Assembly: GCF_028473645.1 (NCBI RefSeq)
Contig: NZ_CP097269.1
Coordinates: 5,293,501 to 5,357,500 of the forward strand
Reading direction: 5' to 3'
From: Acidovorax sp. GBBC 1281
GTDB lineage: Bacteria > Pseudomonadota > Gammaproteobacteria > Burkholderiales > Burkholderiaceae_C
Length of the DNA: 64,000 nucleotides
Shown piece by piece: positions 34,743 through 44,117 of this stretch (the stretch's first letter is position 1; every line of letters starts with the position of its first letter). A model generated the notes under the pieces. That model saw only the letters and a list, made by a program, of their open reading frames with translations, made no database searches and was not told the DNA's origin. A program made the position numbers and the translations under genes.

Positions 34743-37700
34743 TCAGGCACCTTCCGAAGCGGGGTGTGGCAGCGCACCGTGCGCGACCTGGGCGTTCGGG
34801 GCGGCCGGCTTGCGCCGGAACAGACCCACGATCAGCACGAAGAACAGCGGCACGAAGAAGATCGCGAGGACGGTTCCGGACAGCATGCCGCCGATCACGG
34901 CCGTGCCCAGCGCATGCTGCGCGCCCGCCCCGGCGCCACTGCCCAGCACCAGCGGCAGCACCCCCAGGATGAACGCCAGCGAAGTCATCAGAATGGGGCG
35001 AAGGCGCATGCGCACCGCCTCCATCGCCGACTCGACCAGGCCTTTGCCGCCCTCGTACAGCTCTTTGGCGAACTCCACGATCAAGATGGCGTTCTTGGAG
35101 GCCAGCCCGATGGTGGTGAGCAGGCCCACCTGGAAGTACACGTCGTTCATCTTCCAGGTCAGCATGGCCCCGAGCAGCGCGCCGAACACGCCCAGCGGCA
35201 CCACGAGGATCACCGAGAACGGAATCGCCCAGCTTTCATAGAGCGCCGCCAGGCACAGGAACACGATCAGGATCGACAGCGCATAGAGCAGGCCGGTCTG
35301 GCCGGTCGAGGCCTTCTCCTGCCAGCGACAGCCCGGTCCACTCGAAGCCGATGCCGGGCGGCAGCTTGGCCACCGCCGCCTCGACGATCGCCAGCGCCTC
35401 GCCGCTCGATGCCGCGCCCGGCATCGCCATGCCCAGGATTTCCATGGAGGGCACGCCGTTGTAGCGCTCCAGCCGCGGCGAACCCGATGCCCAGCTGGCC
35501 TTGGCGAACGAGGTGAAGGGCACCATCGTGCCGGCGCTGTTGCGCACATACCAGCGGTCGATGTCTTCGGGCAGCATGCGAAACGGCGCGTCGGCCTGCA
35601 GCATCACCTTCTTCACGCGCCCCTTGTCGATGAAGTCGTTGACGTAGCTGCTGCCCCAGGCGGCCGAGAACGTGTTGTTGATGTCGGCCATCGACAGCCC
35701 CAGCGCCCCGGCCTTGTGCGGATCGATCTCCAGGCGGAACTCCGGCGTGTCCTCCAGCCCGTTGGGGCGCACCGCCACCAGGCGCGGGTCCTTGGACAAC
35801 TCGCCCAGCAGCTGGTTGCGCGCCTGCATCAGCTCGGCATGGCCCAGGTTGGCGCGGTCCTGCAGCATCAGGTCGAACCCGGTGGCGTTGCCCAGTTCGG
35901 ACACGGCAGGCGGCGCGAAGGCGAACACCTGCGCATCGCGGATCGTCGCGAAGAACGCACCGGCCTTTTGCGAAACGCCCGACACGCTCAGCGCCTCGCC
36001 CTTGCGCTCGTCCCAGGGCTTGAGCTTGACGAAGGCGAACCCCGTGTTCTGGCCGCTGCCGGCAAAGCTGAAGCCGGACACCGAGAACACGCCCGCCACC
36101 GCATCCTTCTGGTCCTCCAGGAAATGCTTCTCCACCTGGTGGATGACCTCTTCGGTGCGCGCGTTGGCGGCACCAGGCGGCAGTTGCACCAGCACGAACA
36201 TCGTGCCCTGGTCCTCGTCGGGCAGGAAACCCACGGGCAGCTTCATGAAGCCGAACACCACCGCCGCCAGCAGCACCGCATACAGCACCATGTAGCGCCA
36301 CCCCTTGCCGAGCATGTGCCGCACGATGCCCTGGTAGCCGCGGTTGCCGCGATCGAAGGCGCGGTTGAACGCGCCGAAGAAGCCGGTCGTCGCCATGGCG
36401 TGGCCCTTGGGCACCGGCTTGAGCAGCGTGGCGCACAGGGCGGGCGTCAGCACCATCGCCACCAGCACCGAGAGCGTCATCGCCGAGACGATGGTGATGG
36501 AAAACTGGCGGTAGATGACCCCGGTCGAGCCGCTGAAGAACGCCATGGGCACGAACACCGCGGCCAGCACCAGGGCCACGCCGACGAGCGCTCCGGTGAT
36601 CTGGCCCATCGACTTGCGCGTGGCCTCTCTGGGCGACAGTCCCTCCTCGGTCATCACCCGCTCGACGTTCTCCACGACCACGATGGCATCGTCCACCAGC
36701 AGCCCGATGGCCAGCACCATCGCGAACATGGTCAGCGTGTTGATCGTGAAGCCGAACGCCGCGAGCACGCCGAAAGTGCCCAGCAGCACCACGGGCACCG
36801 CAATGGTGGGGATCAGCGTGGCGCGGAAATTCTGCAGGAACAGGTACATCACCAGGAACACCAGCACCACGGCCTCGACCAGGGTCCGCACCACCTCCTC
36901 AATGGAGATGCGCACGAACGGCGTGGTGTCGTAGGGCTTTTGCACCTTCATGCCGGGGGGGAAGAACTTCTGCAGTTCGTCCACCCGCGCGTCAATCGCG
37001 CGGACCGTGTCGAGGGCATTGGCGCCGGTGGCCAGCTTGATCGCCAGGCCCGCGGCCGGTTTGCCGTTGTAGCGGCCGACGGTGCTGTAGTTTTCACTGC
37101 CCAGCTCGATGCGCGCCACATCGCGCAGCCGCACCTGCGAGCCGTTGGTCAGGGTGCGCAGCAGGATCTCCTCGAACTCCGGCGCCGTCTTCATGCGCGT
37201 CTGCGCGGTGATGGTGGCGTTGATCTGCTGGTTGCCGGCCGCGGGCAGCGCGCCCAGCTGGCCGGCCGAGACCTGCGCGTTCTGCGCCTGGATGGCCGTC
37301 TTCACATCGAGCGGCGTGAGGCCGAAGTTGGCCAGCTTGTCCGGATCGAGCCAGACCCGCATGGCGTACTGCGAACCGAACAGGGTCGTGTCGCCCACGC
37401 CTTCCACGCGGCTGATCGCGTCCTGCACGTTGGCGGCCACGTAGTCCGACAGGTCGGATCCATTCATGCTGCCGTCTTCGGAGGTGAAGGCCAGCACGTT
37501 CAGGAAGTTGGTGGCCGACTTGGTCACCGTGACGCCCTGCTGCTGCACCTCTTGCGGCAGCAGCGGCGTGGCCAGCGACAGCTTGTTCTGCACCTGCACC
37601 TGGGCGGTATCGGGGTCGGTGCCGTTGTCGAACGTGAGCGTGATGGTGACCTGGCCGGACGACTCGCTGGTCGAGGCCATGTAGCTGAGCCTGTCCAGCC

Positions 37701-37911
37701 CCTTCATCTTCTGCTCGATGACCTGGGTGACGCTGTCCTCCAGCGTCTTGGCGGAGGCGCCGGGGTAGTTGGCCGTGATCGCCACGGCGGGCGGCGCGAT
37801 GCTGGGGTACTGCGCGATCGGCAGGGTGAAGATCGAGAGGGCGCCGGCCAGCATCACGATGATGGCCAGGACCCACGCGAAGATGGGGCGGTCGATGAAA
37901 AAGCGTGCCAT
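34743..37911 (-). pseudogene. RND multidrug efflux pump (HAE1/AcrB type), interrupted by a +1 frameshift
   Basis: The first frame begins [17 protein letters not shown], carries the RND motifs [18 protein letters not shown] and the large periplasmic loops, and goes astray after FEWTGLSL. The second frame resumes [20 protein letters not shown] to the C-terminal TM bundle. One extra base at 35322-35323 accounts for it; the corrected protein is 1055 residues, typical for AcrB/MexB. It is a proton-driven trimeric exporter of hydrophobic drugs, working with the adaptor (18 bp upstream) and channel (1 bp downstream). The shift would remove the last quarter, including essential helices. Confidence 0.88.
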
Positions 37912-37929
37912 GGGGTTCTTTCGCGCGCG

Positions 37930-39138
37930 TCAGTTCGCGGGGTTGGCGGCACCCTCGGGGGCGGTGGCCTGCGCCACGGGCGCGGCCGGGGCCTTGGGTG
38001 TCCAGGGCTGCGCCTTCACCACGGCGCCGGGCGCGGCCCGCTGCTGTCCGTCCACCACGAGCCGGTCGCCGGCCTGCAGCCCGGTGCGCACCAGCCACTG
38101 GTCACCCACCGTGCGCTCGGTCTCCAGGGCCCGCCGCTGCAACTTGTTGTCGGCGCCAACCACATAGGCCATCGGCTTGCCGGTGCTGTCCCGCGTGACG
38201 GCCTGCTGCGGCACGAGCAGGCCCTGCTCCTTCACGCCTTCCTGCAGCACGGCGCGCACGTACATGCCGGGCAGCAGGTCGGCCCGCGGGTTGGGGAACA
38301 CGGCGCGCAGCGTGATCGCGCCGGTGCTCTGGTCCACGGTGACGTCCGAGAACTCCAGCTTGCCTTCTAGCGGGTAGGCGCTGCCGTCTTCCAGCATCAG
38401 CCGCACCTTGGCGGCATTGGCGCCCGCCTTTTGCAGATCGCCGCGGGCCAGGGCCTGCTTGAGGCGCAGCAGCGCGGCGCTGGGCTGCGTCACGTCCACG
38501 TAGATCGGGTCCAGTTGCTGGATGGTCGCCAGCGCCGTGGCCTGGCTGGCGGTGACCAGCGCGCCCGGCGTGACGCTCGACTTGCCGATGCGGCCCGAGA
38601 TGGGCGCATCGACCCGCGCATAGGCCAGGTTGATGCGGCTCGTTTCCACGTTCGCCCGGGCCGATGCCACGTCGGCCTCGCCCTGGCCCAGCGATGCGGC
38701 CGCGTCGTCGTAATCCTGCTGGCTCACGGCCTGGATGGCCACCAGTTCCTTGTAGCGGTCGGCCTTGAGCCGGGTGGTCTTGAGGCTGGCCTGGGCCTTG
38801 GCCAGGGCGGCCACGTTGCTGTCGTAGGTGGCCTGGTAGGTGGCGGGGTCGATCTGATAGAGCGCCTCGCCGGCCTTCACATCGCTGCCCTCGCGGAACT
38901 TGCGCGCCTTCACGATGCCGCCCACCTGAGGCCGCACGTCGGCGACCAGGTAGGGCACGGTGCGGCCGGGCAGTTCGGCGCTCAGCGCCACAGGCTGCGG
39001 CTGCACGGTCATCACACCGACGATGGGCGTGCCCTGCGGTGCCGGCGGGCCGCCCGGGGGCTTGCCGCAGGCGGCGAGCAGACAGGCCATGGCAGCTGCG
39101 GCCGACAGCGTGAGCAAGGGGCGATGAACGGGTCGCAT
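37930..39138 (-). CDS. Periplasmic adaptor of RND pump (AcrA/MexA type)
   Basis: The 402-residue lipoprotein has a signal peptide with LLAACGK lipobox, a lipoyl-like half motif near DVRPQVGGIVKARKFREGSDVKAGEALYQID (positions about 60-90), a coiled-coil hairpin near 100-165, the return DAPISGRIGKS and a C-terminal barrel. It bridges the inner-membrane pump and outer channel. GGAG eight bases before the ATG at 39138 fixes the start. It is the first gene of the operon, preceded by the operator palindrome. Confidence 0.92.
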   Translation of the reverse strand: MRPVHRPLLTLSAAAAMACLLAACGKPPGGPPAPQGTPIVGVMTVQPQPVALSAELPGRTVPYLVADVRPQVGGIVKARKFREGSDVKAGEALYQIDPATYQATYDSNVAALAKAQASLKTTRLKADRYKELVAIQAVSQQDYDDAAASLGQGEADVASARANVETSRINLAYARVDAPISGRIGKSSVTPGALVTASQATALATIQQLDPIYVDVTQPSAALLRLKQALARGDLQKAGANAAKVRLMLEDGSAYPLEGKLEFSDVTVDQSTGAITLRAVFPNPRADLLPGMYVRAVLQEGVKEQGLLVPQQAVTRDSTGKPMAYVVGADNKLQRRALETERTVGDQWLVRTGLQAGDRLVVDGQQRAAPGAVVKAQPWTPKAPAAPVAQATAPEGAANPAN

Positions 39139-39176
39139 GGGCAATCTCCAAAGAACAATGCGTCGATGATATACAA

Positions 39177-39191
39177 ACCGTACTGTACGGT
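39177..39191. promoter_or_regulatory. Palindromic operator between the efflux operon and divergent TetR gene
   Basis: ACCGTACTGTACGGT is a perfect palindrome around a central T. It lies in the 125-bp gap between the adaptor gene and the TetR gene, in AT-rich surroundings suited to overlapping promoters, and is probably bound by that TetR. Confidence 0.7.
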
Positions 39192-39263
39192 AAAGTAAAT
39201 TTGACTTCGATTCTTCGCCCATCAATACTCGGACGCATGAATACAGAAAACGGAAGTCGGTAG

Positions 39264-39884
39264 ATGCGCGTCAAGACGGAAGCCAAGCGGGACGCGATCG
39301 TGGAAATTGCCTCCCAGGTTTTTTCGGAATCGGGGTTCGAGGGGGCGTCGATGGCGGAGATCGCCGCCCGGGTCGGGGGCTCCAAGTCCACGCTGTATGG
39401 GTATTTCAGCTCCAAGGAAGAGCTGTTCCTGGAGGTCGCCATCGGCGCGGCCAAGCAGCACATCGAATTGTTCTTTCTCGCGCTCGAGCAGGACGAGAGC
39501 GAACTGGAAACCGCGCTGAAGACCTTCGCCGAGAAGATGCTGGCCGTGATCTGCAGCGAGCCGGCCATCCAGGCCAAGCGCGCCTTCGTCGCCGAATCGG
39601 GCCGCAGCGACATCGGCAAGCGTTTCTTCGAACTGGGCCCCCACAAGGGCATTCAGGCCCTGGGTTCGTTCCTGGAAGCCCAGATGCGCAAAGGCCTGCT
39701 GCGGCAGGCCGACCCCCTGACCGCGGCGCGCCACTTCATGGCCCTGATGGAGTCGGAGACGGCCACGCCGCGCCTCTTCGGCCTGGAGGACAGCCTGTCC
39801 AAGGTGAAGATGCGCCAGGCCATCGGCCGGGCCATCGACGTGTTCTTGCGCGGCTACGCGGTGGACCCGGCCGACGGCGCCTGA
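39264..39884 (+). CDS. TetR-family repressor, divergent regulator of the RND efflux operon
   Basis: The 206-residue protein has an N-terminal HTH (MAEIAARVGGSKSTLYGYFSSKEELF) and a C-terminal domain similar to TetR regulators of the AefR type, with conserved blocks KRAFVAESGR and RHFMALMESE. It is transcribed away from the adaptor gene, and the shared gap carries a strong palindrome, so it probably represses the pump and itself until a pump substrate binds. Confidence 0.88.
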   Translation: MRVKTEAKRDAIVEIASQVFSESGFEGASMAEIAARVGGSKSTLYGYFSSKEELFLEVAIGAAKQHIELFFLALEQDESELETALKTFAEKMLAVICSEPAIQAKRAFVAESGRSDIGKRFFELGPHKGIQALGSFLEAQMRKGLLRQADPLTAARHFMALMESETATPRLFGLEDSLSKVKMRQAIGRAIDVFLRGYAVDPADGA

Positions 39885-40115
39885 AGCGCCCGGCACCGCC
39901 GATCGCGGAAGCGCCCCGGCGCCCCCCAGCCCCCACCGGGCCCGGCTGGCATAAGCACATGCGCAGATGCCATAAGGCCGCGGGGCCGGTTTGCCCGACA
40001 ATGTGCAGGTTTGCCCGCATGGCAGGGGGCAGCCCAGTTCGCGCAATGCGCCCATCCGCCACCGGCCCTGCCCCTGAAGGCTTCTTTCGTCTCACACCCA
40101 ATCTGCACCATTTCC

Positions 40116-40889
40116 ATGAGCGCATTCAACGAAGAACGAGTCCTTTCCGTCCACCACTGGACCGACCGCCTGTTTTCCTTCACCACCACGCGCGACCCGG
40201 CGCTGCGGTTCTCCAACGGCCACTTCACCATGATCGGCCTCAAGGTGAACGACAAGCCGCTGCTGCGCGCCTACAGCATCGCCAGCGCCAACTACGAGGA
40301 GCACCTGGAGTTCCTGTCAATCAAGGTGCCGGACGGCCCGCTGACCTCGCGCCTGCAGAACATCCAGGTGGGCGACTCCATCGTGGTGGGCAGAAAGCCC
40401 ACGGGCACGCTGCTCATCGACTACCTGCTGCCCGCCAAGCGCCTGTATTTGATCTCCACGGGCACGGGCCTCGCGCCCTTCCTGTCGGTGATCCGCGACC
40501 CCGACACCTACGAGAAGTTCGAGGAAGTGGTGCTGGTGCACGGCGTGCGCCAGGTCAAGGAGCTGGCCTACCACGACTTCATCACCGAAACGCTGCCGCA
40601 GCACGAGTTCCTGGGCGAGACGGTGTCCAAGCAGCTCAAGTACTACCCCACGGTGACCCGCGAGCCGTTCCGCAACCAGGGCCGCATCAACGACCTGATC
40701 GAAAGCGGCAAGCTCTTCACCGACCTGGGCGTGCCCCCGCTGGACCCGCTGGTGGACCGCGTCATGCTGTGCGGCAGCCCCGAGATGCTGGCATCGCTCA
40801 AGGCCATCCTGGAGCACCGCGACTTCGAGGAAGGCAACACCACGAAGCCTGGCGACTTCGTGATCGAACGCGCGTTCGTCGAGAAATGA
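40116..40889 (+). CDS. fpr: Ferredoxin-NADP reductase
   Basis: The 257-residue enzyme has the FAD-binding RAYSIASANY near residues 51-60 and the NADP domain with STGTGLAPFLSVIRD near 114, followed by GVRQVKEL and MLCGSPEML. It is of the bacterial Fpr class, which passes electrons between NADPH and ferredoxin or flavodoxin, often in oxidative-stress defence and Fe-S supply. The ATG at 40116 gives the family's length. It is a single gene. Confidence 0.93.
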   Translation: MSAFNEERVLSVHHWTDRLFSFTTTRDPALRFSNGHFTMIGLKVNDKPLLRAYSIASANYEEHLEFLSIKVPDGPLTSRLQNIQVGDSIVVGRKPTGTLLIDYLLPAKRLYLISTGTGLAPFLSVIRDPDTYEKFEEVVLVHGVRQVKELAYHDFITETLPQHEFLGETVSKQLKYYPTVTREPFRNQGRINDLIESGKLFTDLGVPPLDPLVDRVMLCGSPEMLASLKAILEHRDFEEGNTTKPGDFVIERAFVEK

Positions 40890-40989
40890 AGTGACGCGCC
40901 GGGCGCGGGTGGGCCCGGGACGGCAGGCGGTCCACCGCGCGAGGCACTGGCCACGCGGAGCGCCGGACCATCGGCAAGAACCCCTCGGA

Positions 40990-41008
40990 TGCTATTAAAT
41001 TAATAGCA
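40990..41008. repeat. Intergenic palindrome
   Basis: TGCTATTAAATTAATAGCA forms a perfect inverted repeat around AATT in an otherwise gene-free 270-bp stretch between fpr and the glycine-zipper gene. Similar AT-rich palindromes are common between genes in Acidovorax-like genomes (general knowledge). Confidence 0.6.
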
Positions 41009-41161
41009 CAATACCGTAGTACTGATTGCACTGGAGGCACAAAACACGAGTACTGCCCCGGTGGCCGGCGGCCCCGGAACCGCCGCCCCCAATGGCAACG
41101 GGCGGCCGAGGCCGCCCGTGGGACAGTGAATGAGGGCAAGGAGCCTGCGCAGCCCCGCCGG

Positions 41162-41965
41162 TCAGTAGCCGTTGTTGGCCACGCGCATCGACTGCGCCCC
41201 CTGCGTGTAGCCGGCCTGGCCCTGCGGCCGGTTGTCCACCCGGAAGCTGCGGCCCTCCACGCGCACCGGCGTGCCCTCGGCCACCGGCTGCGAGCGCGTG
41301 AAGGTGCGCACCGAGCCGTCGTCCATGCGCACGCGCATCTGGTAGGCCGTGGTGGTGCGGGTGCGCTGCTCCACCGTGTGGCCCAGGTAGCCGCCGCCCA
41401 CCGCGCCCAGCACGGTGGCCGCCGCGCGGCCCGAGCCCTTGCCCACCTGGTTACCCACGACGGCCCCTAGCACCCCACCCGCCACGGCGCCCACGCCGGA
41501 CGCGGGAGCGGCCTGCTGCACCGTCTGCACCGACTCGATTCGGCCGCAGGTGCTGCACACCGGCGCCTGGGCCGGCATGGCCACCGGCCGGCCGGCGTCC
41601 GCGGAGGCGTCGTACCCACCGCCCGACCCGCTGCCGTACTGCGGCGAGGCCGGGGCCCGGTTCACGATGTTCTGGGCCAGGGGCTGCGGTTGCCGTGCGG
41701 GCTGGGCGCCCGCCCGTTCATTGATGACTTCGGCTTCGGGCGTGCGCGTGGCACCGGGGGCCAGTTGCGCGACCTGCGCGGCAGACTCGGCGGGGGCGCT
41801 GCCGCCGCGCTGCTGCATGACCAGGGTGGCGCCCAATGCCAGCACGCTCACGCCCAGCGCACCCACGGCCGCCCACAGCCATTTGACGGATGCGCCCCCG
41901 GCGGGAGCTGCGGAGGCGCCGAGCGCCGGCGCGAGGGAGGGATTGTTTCGAATGATGAGACCCAT
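41162..41965 (-). CDS. Glycine-zipper 2TM envelope protein
   Basis: The 267-residue protein has one N-terminal TM segment (WLWAAVGALGVSVLALGATLV), a Gln/Ala/Pro-rich linker, and a glycine-zipper pair GVGAVAGGVLGAVVGNQVGKG / VLGAVGGGYLGH in residues 155-195, followed by a small beta domain. Proteins of this SlyB/PcpY-like type sit in the envelope and respond to membrane stress, though most are lipoproteins; this one is anchored by a TM helix. A CxxC pair (VCSTCGR) precedes the zipper. A GC-rich hairpin at 41106-41127 follows the stop. Confidence 0.8.
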   Translation of the reverse strand: MGLIIRNNPSLAPALGASAAPAGGASVKWLWAAVGALGVSVLALGATLVMQQRGGSAPAESAAQVAQLAPGATRTPEAEVINERAGAQPARQPQPLAQNIVNRAPASPQYGSGSGGGYDASADAGRPVAMPAQAPVCSTCGRIESVQTVQQAAPASGVGAVAGGVLGAVVGNQVGKGSGRAAATVLGAVGGGYLGHTVEQRTRTTTAYQMRVRMDDGSVRTFTRSQPVAEGTPVRVEGRSFRVDNRPQGQAGYTQGAQSMRVANNGY

Positions 41966-42185
41966 GGTGTTCTCCTTTTTCAGGTGTTTCGAAGGCAGGG
42001 TACACGCGGGTCCGCTTCACACAGCAGGGCGTTCTGTAAACGAAGTAAGTAGCTGTTTGCCCAAAGGGTCTGTGCGAATGCGCCTACCACCAGGCGCGCC
42101 GACGGGCGGTGGCGGGAATGTCGGCCACACACCACACTGGCGCCACGCATGCCACCCGGCGTGCGTGAAGGAAGGAGGCACGCAG

Positions 42186-43094
42186 ATGGCTGCACAGATC
42201 CGCATCGGGGTGTCCGGCTGGCGCTATGCGCCCTGGCGGGGCGCGTTCTATCCGGAAGATCTGGTCCAGGCGAAGGAACTGGCTTTCGCATCGCACCAGT
42301 TTCCCGCGATCGAGCTGAACGGCTCGTTCTACGCGCTGCAGCGCCCGTCCAGCTACGCCCGGTGGGCGGCGGACACGCCCGAGGGCTTCGTGTTCACCGT
42401 CAAGGCGCCGCGCTACATCACCCACATCCTGCGGCTGCGCGAGGCGCGGGCGGCGGTGGCCAATTTCATGGCGTCGGGGTTGTTCGCGCTGGGCGCGAAG
42501 CTCGGCCCCATCCTGTGGCAATTGCCGCCGAGCCTGCCATTCGACGCGGCGTTGCTGGAGGAGTTTCTCGCCCTGCTGCCGCACGATACCGACGCTGCCG
42601 CCACGCTCGCGCAGGCGCGGGAGGAACGCATGCACGGCCGCGAACTGCTCCAGCCGCACCGCCCCTGGCGCCTGCGCCATGCCCTGGAAGTGCGGCACGC
42701 CAGCTACTGCACACCGGAGTGCATCGACCTGCTGCGGCACCACCGCGTGGCCCTGGTGGTGGCCGATACCGGCGGGCGATGGCCCGAACTGGGCGATGTG
42801 ACGGCAGACTTTCTCTACCTGCGGCTGCACGGCGCGCAACAGCTTTATGCCAGCGGCTACAGCGACGCGCAGATCGCGCAGTGGGGCGAACGCATCCGCG
42901 CCTGGGCCCACGGCCAGGCACCGAAGGGGCTGGAGACAGCCGCGCCACCGGACACGGCACCGAGTCGGACCGAACGCGACGTGTTCTGCTTTTTCGACAA
43001 CACCATGAAGATCCACGCGCCCGAAAATGCCCTGCGGCTCGCACGCTACCTGCAGCTGGGCACGCACCTGCAGGCCGCCCCGCCCCGGGCCTGA
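42186..43094 (+). CDS. DUF72 family protein
   Basis: The 302-residue TIM-barrel protein has the typical opening IGVSGWRYAPWRGAFYP, the middle EVRHASY and a C-terminal CFFDNTMKIHAPENA, all landmarks of DUF72 (YecE). AGGAGG lies ten bases before the ATG at 42186. The biochemical role of the family is not established. It is a single gene. Confidence 0.9.
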   Translation: MAAQIRIGVSGWRYAPWRGAFYPEDLVQAKELAFASHQFPAIELNGSFYALQRPSSYARWAADTPEGFVFTVKAPRYITHILRLREARAAVANFMASGLFALGAKLGPILWQLPPSLPFDAALLEEFLALLPHDTDAAATLAQAREERMHGRELLQPHRPWRLRHALEVRHASYCTPECIDLLRHHRVALVVADTGGRWPELGDVTADFLYLRLHGAQQLYASGYSDAQIAQWGERIRAWAHGQAPKGLETAAPPDTAPSRTERDVFCFFDNTMKIHAPENALRLARYLQLGTHLQAAPPRA

Positions 43095-43130
43095 CACGGC
43101 GGCCCGGTTTGCGAACGCCCCTCGGCCGCC

Positions 43131-44051
43131 TCAGCGATGCCGGGCCGGCGGCCCTTCCAGGTTTTCCTCCCGCACCTCCTGGAAGGCCCGCGCGCAACTG
43201 GCCGAAAACAGCAGCACGGCGGATGAAAAGTAGATCCACATCAGCACCACCACCAGCGAGCCGGCAGCGCCATACGCCGATACCACCGCCGCGGTGGCCA
43301 GGTACAGCGCCAGCAGCTGCTTGCCCACGGTGAAGAGGATGGCACCCACCACCGCCCCGAACACCAGGCAGATGAGCGGCGGCTTCTGGCCGCCGCCGAT
43401 GCGCATCAGCCCCACGAACAGCAGCACGGCGATGCCGAAGGCGACCAATTCGTTCGCCAGCTGCAGCAGCGGGCCCGTGGCCATGGGCAGCCGCGCGCTG
43501 GCCCAGGTGGCCACCACGTGGATCACGGTGGACACCACCAGCGAGATCAGCAGCAGGAACCCGATGGCCAGCACATAGGCCAGCCCCCGCACCCGCAGCG
43601 ACGCCATGCGCCACCACGCCTTCTGCTCCGGCACCGGGGCCGAATCGCGCGCCCACAGCCGCTCCAGCGCGGATTGCAGCTCCACGAACACGCCCGTGGC
43701 GCCGGACAGCAGCAGCACGAAGCCAACGATGGAAGCGATCCGCCCTTCCGACGGCGCCCGCGCGCTGGACAGCGCCAGTTGCACCACTTCGGCCACGCGG
43801 TCGCCCATGACGCCGCGCACCTGGCTGACCATGGTGCTTTCCAGGTAGGACTTGTCGATCCACCAGCCCAGCACGCCCACCAGCAAAAGCAGCACCGGCG
43901 CCAGGCTCAGCAGGCCGTAGAACGACATCGCCGCGCTCATGCGCAGGCCGTCCGCATCCAGCCAGAGATTGGCCGCCCGCACCAGCGGCATGATCGGGCT
44001 GGCGAGCGCTTTCGCGCGCTCGATCCATGGCGTGAGGAACGATGGGGACAT
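43131..44051 (-). CDS. YihY/BrkB-family inner-membrane protein
   Basis: The 306-residue protein has six hydrophobic helices and the family marks MSAAMSFYGLLSLAPVLLLL near residue 40 and a late LMWIYFSSAVLLFSASCARA. The family was once called ribonuclease BN; its transport or structural role is unresolved. It converges with the DUF72 gene (gap 36 bp) and lies 66 bp beyond the phospholipase stop on the same strand, with which it might be co-transcribed. Confidence 0.88.
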   Translation of the reverse strand: MSPSFLTPWIERAKALASPIMPLVRAANLWLDADGLRMSAAMSFYGLLSLAPVLLLLVGVLGWWIDKSYLESTMVSQVRGVMGDRVAEVVQLALSSARAPSEGRIASIVGFVLLLSGATGVFVELQSALERLWARDSAPVPEQKAWWRMASLRVRGLAYVLAIGFLLLISLVVSTVIHVVATWASARLPMATGPLLQLANELVAFGIAVLLFVGLMRIGGGQKPPLICLVFGAVVGAILFTVGKQLLALYLATAAVVSAYGAAGSLVVVLMWIYFSSAVLLFSASCARAFQEVREENLEGPPARHR

Positions 44052-44117
44052 GGCGCCCATTGCACACCAAGGCCGCGCGGCCAGGTGTCGGAACAGTTCG
44101 CCAGTGCGCCTGCGGCC

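Noticed and set aside
35716..38370. 884-codon plus-strand frame opposite the RND pump
   Set aside because: It is the His/Arg-rich antisense shadow of a gene with unmistakable RND motifs.
41106..41127. Terminator after the glycine-zipper gene
   Set aside because: The GC-rich hairpin is strong but no T-run follows on the relevant strand, so it is not listed as a factor-independent terminator.
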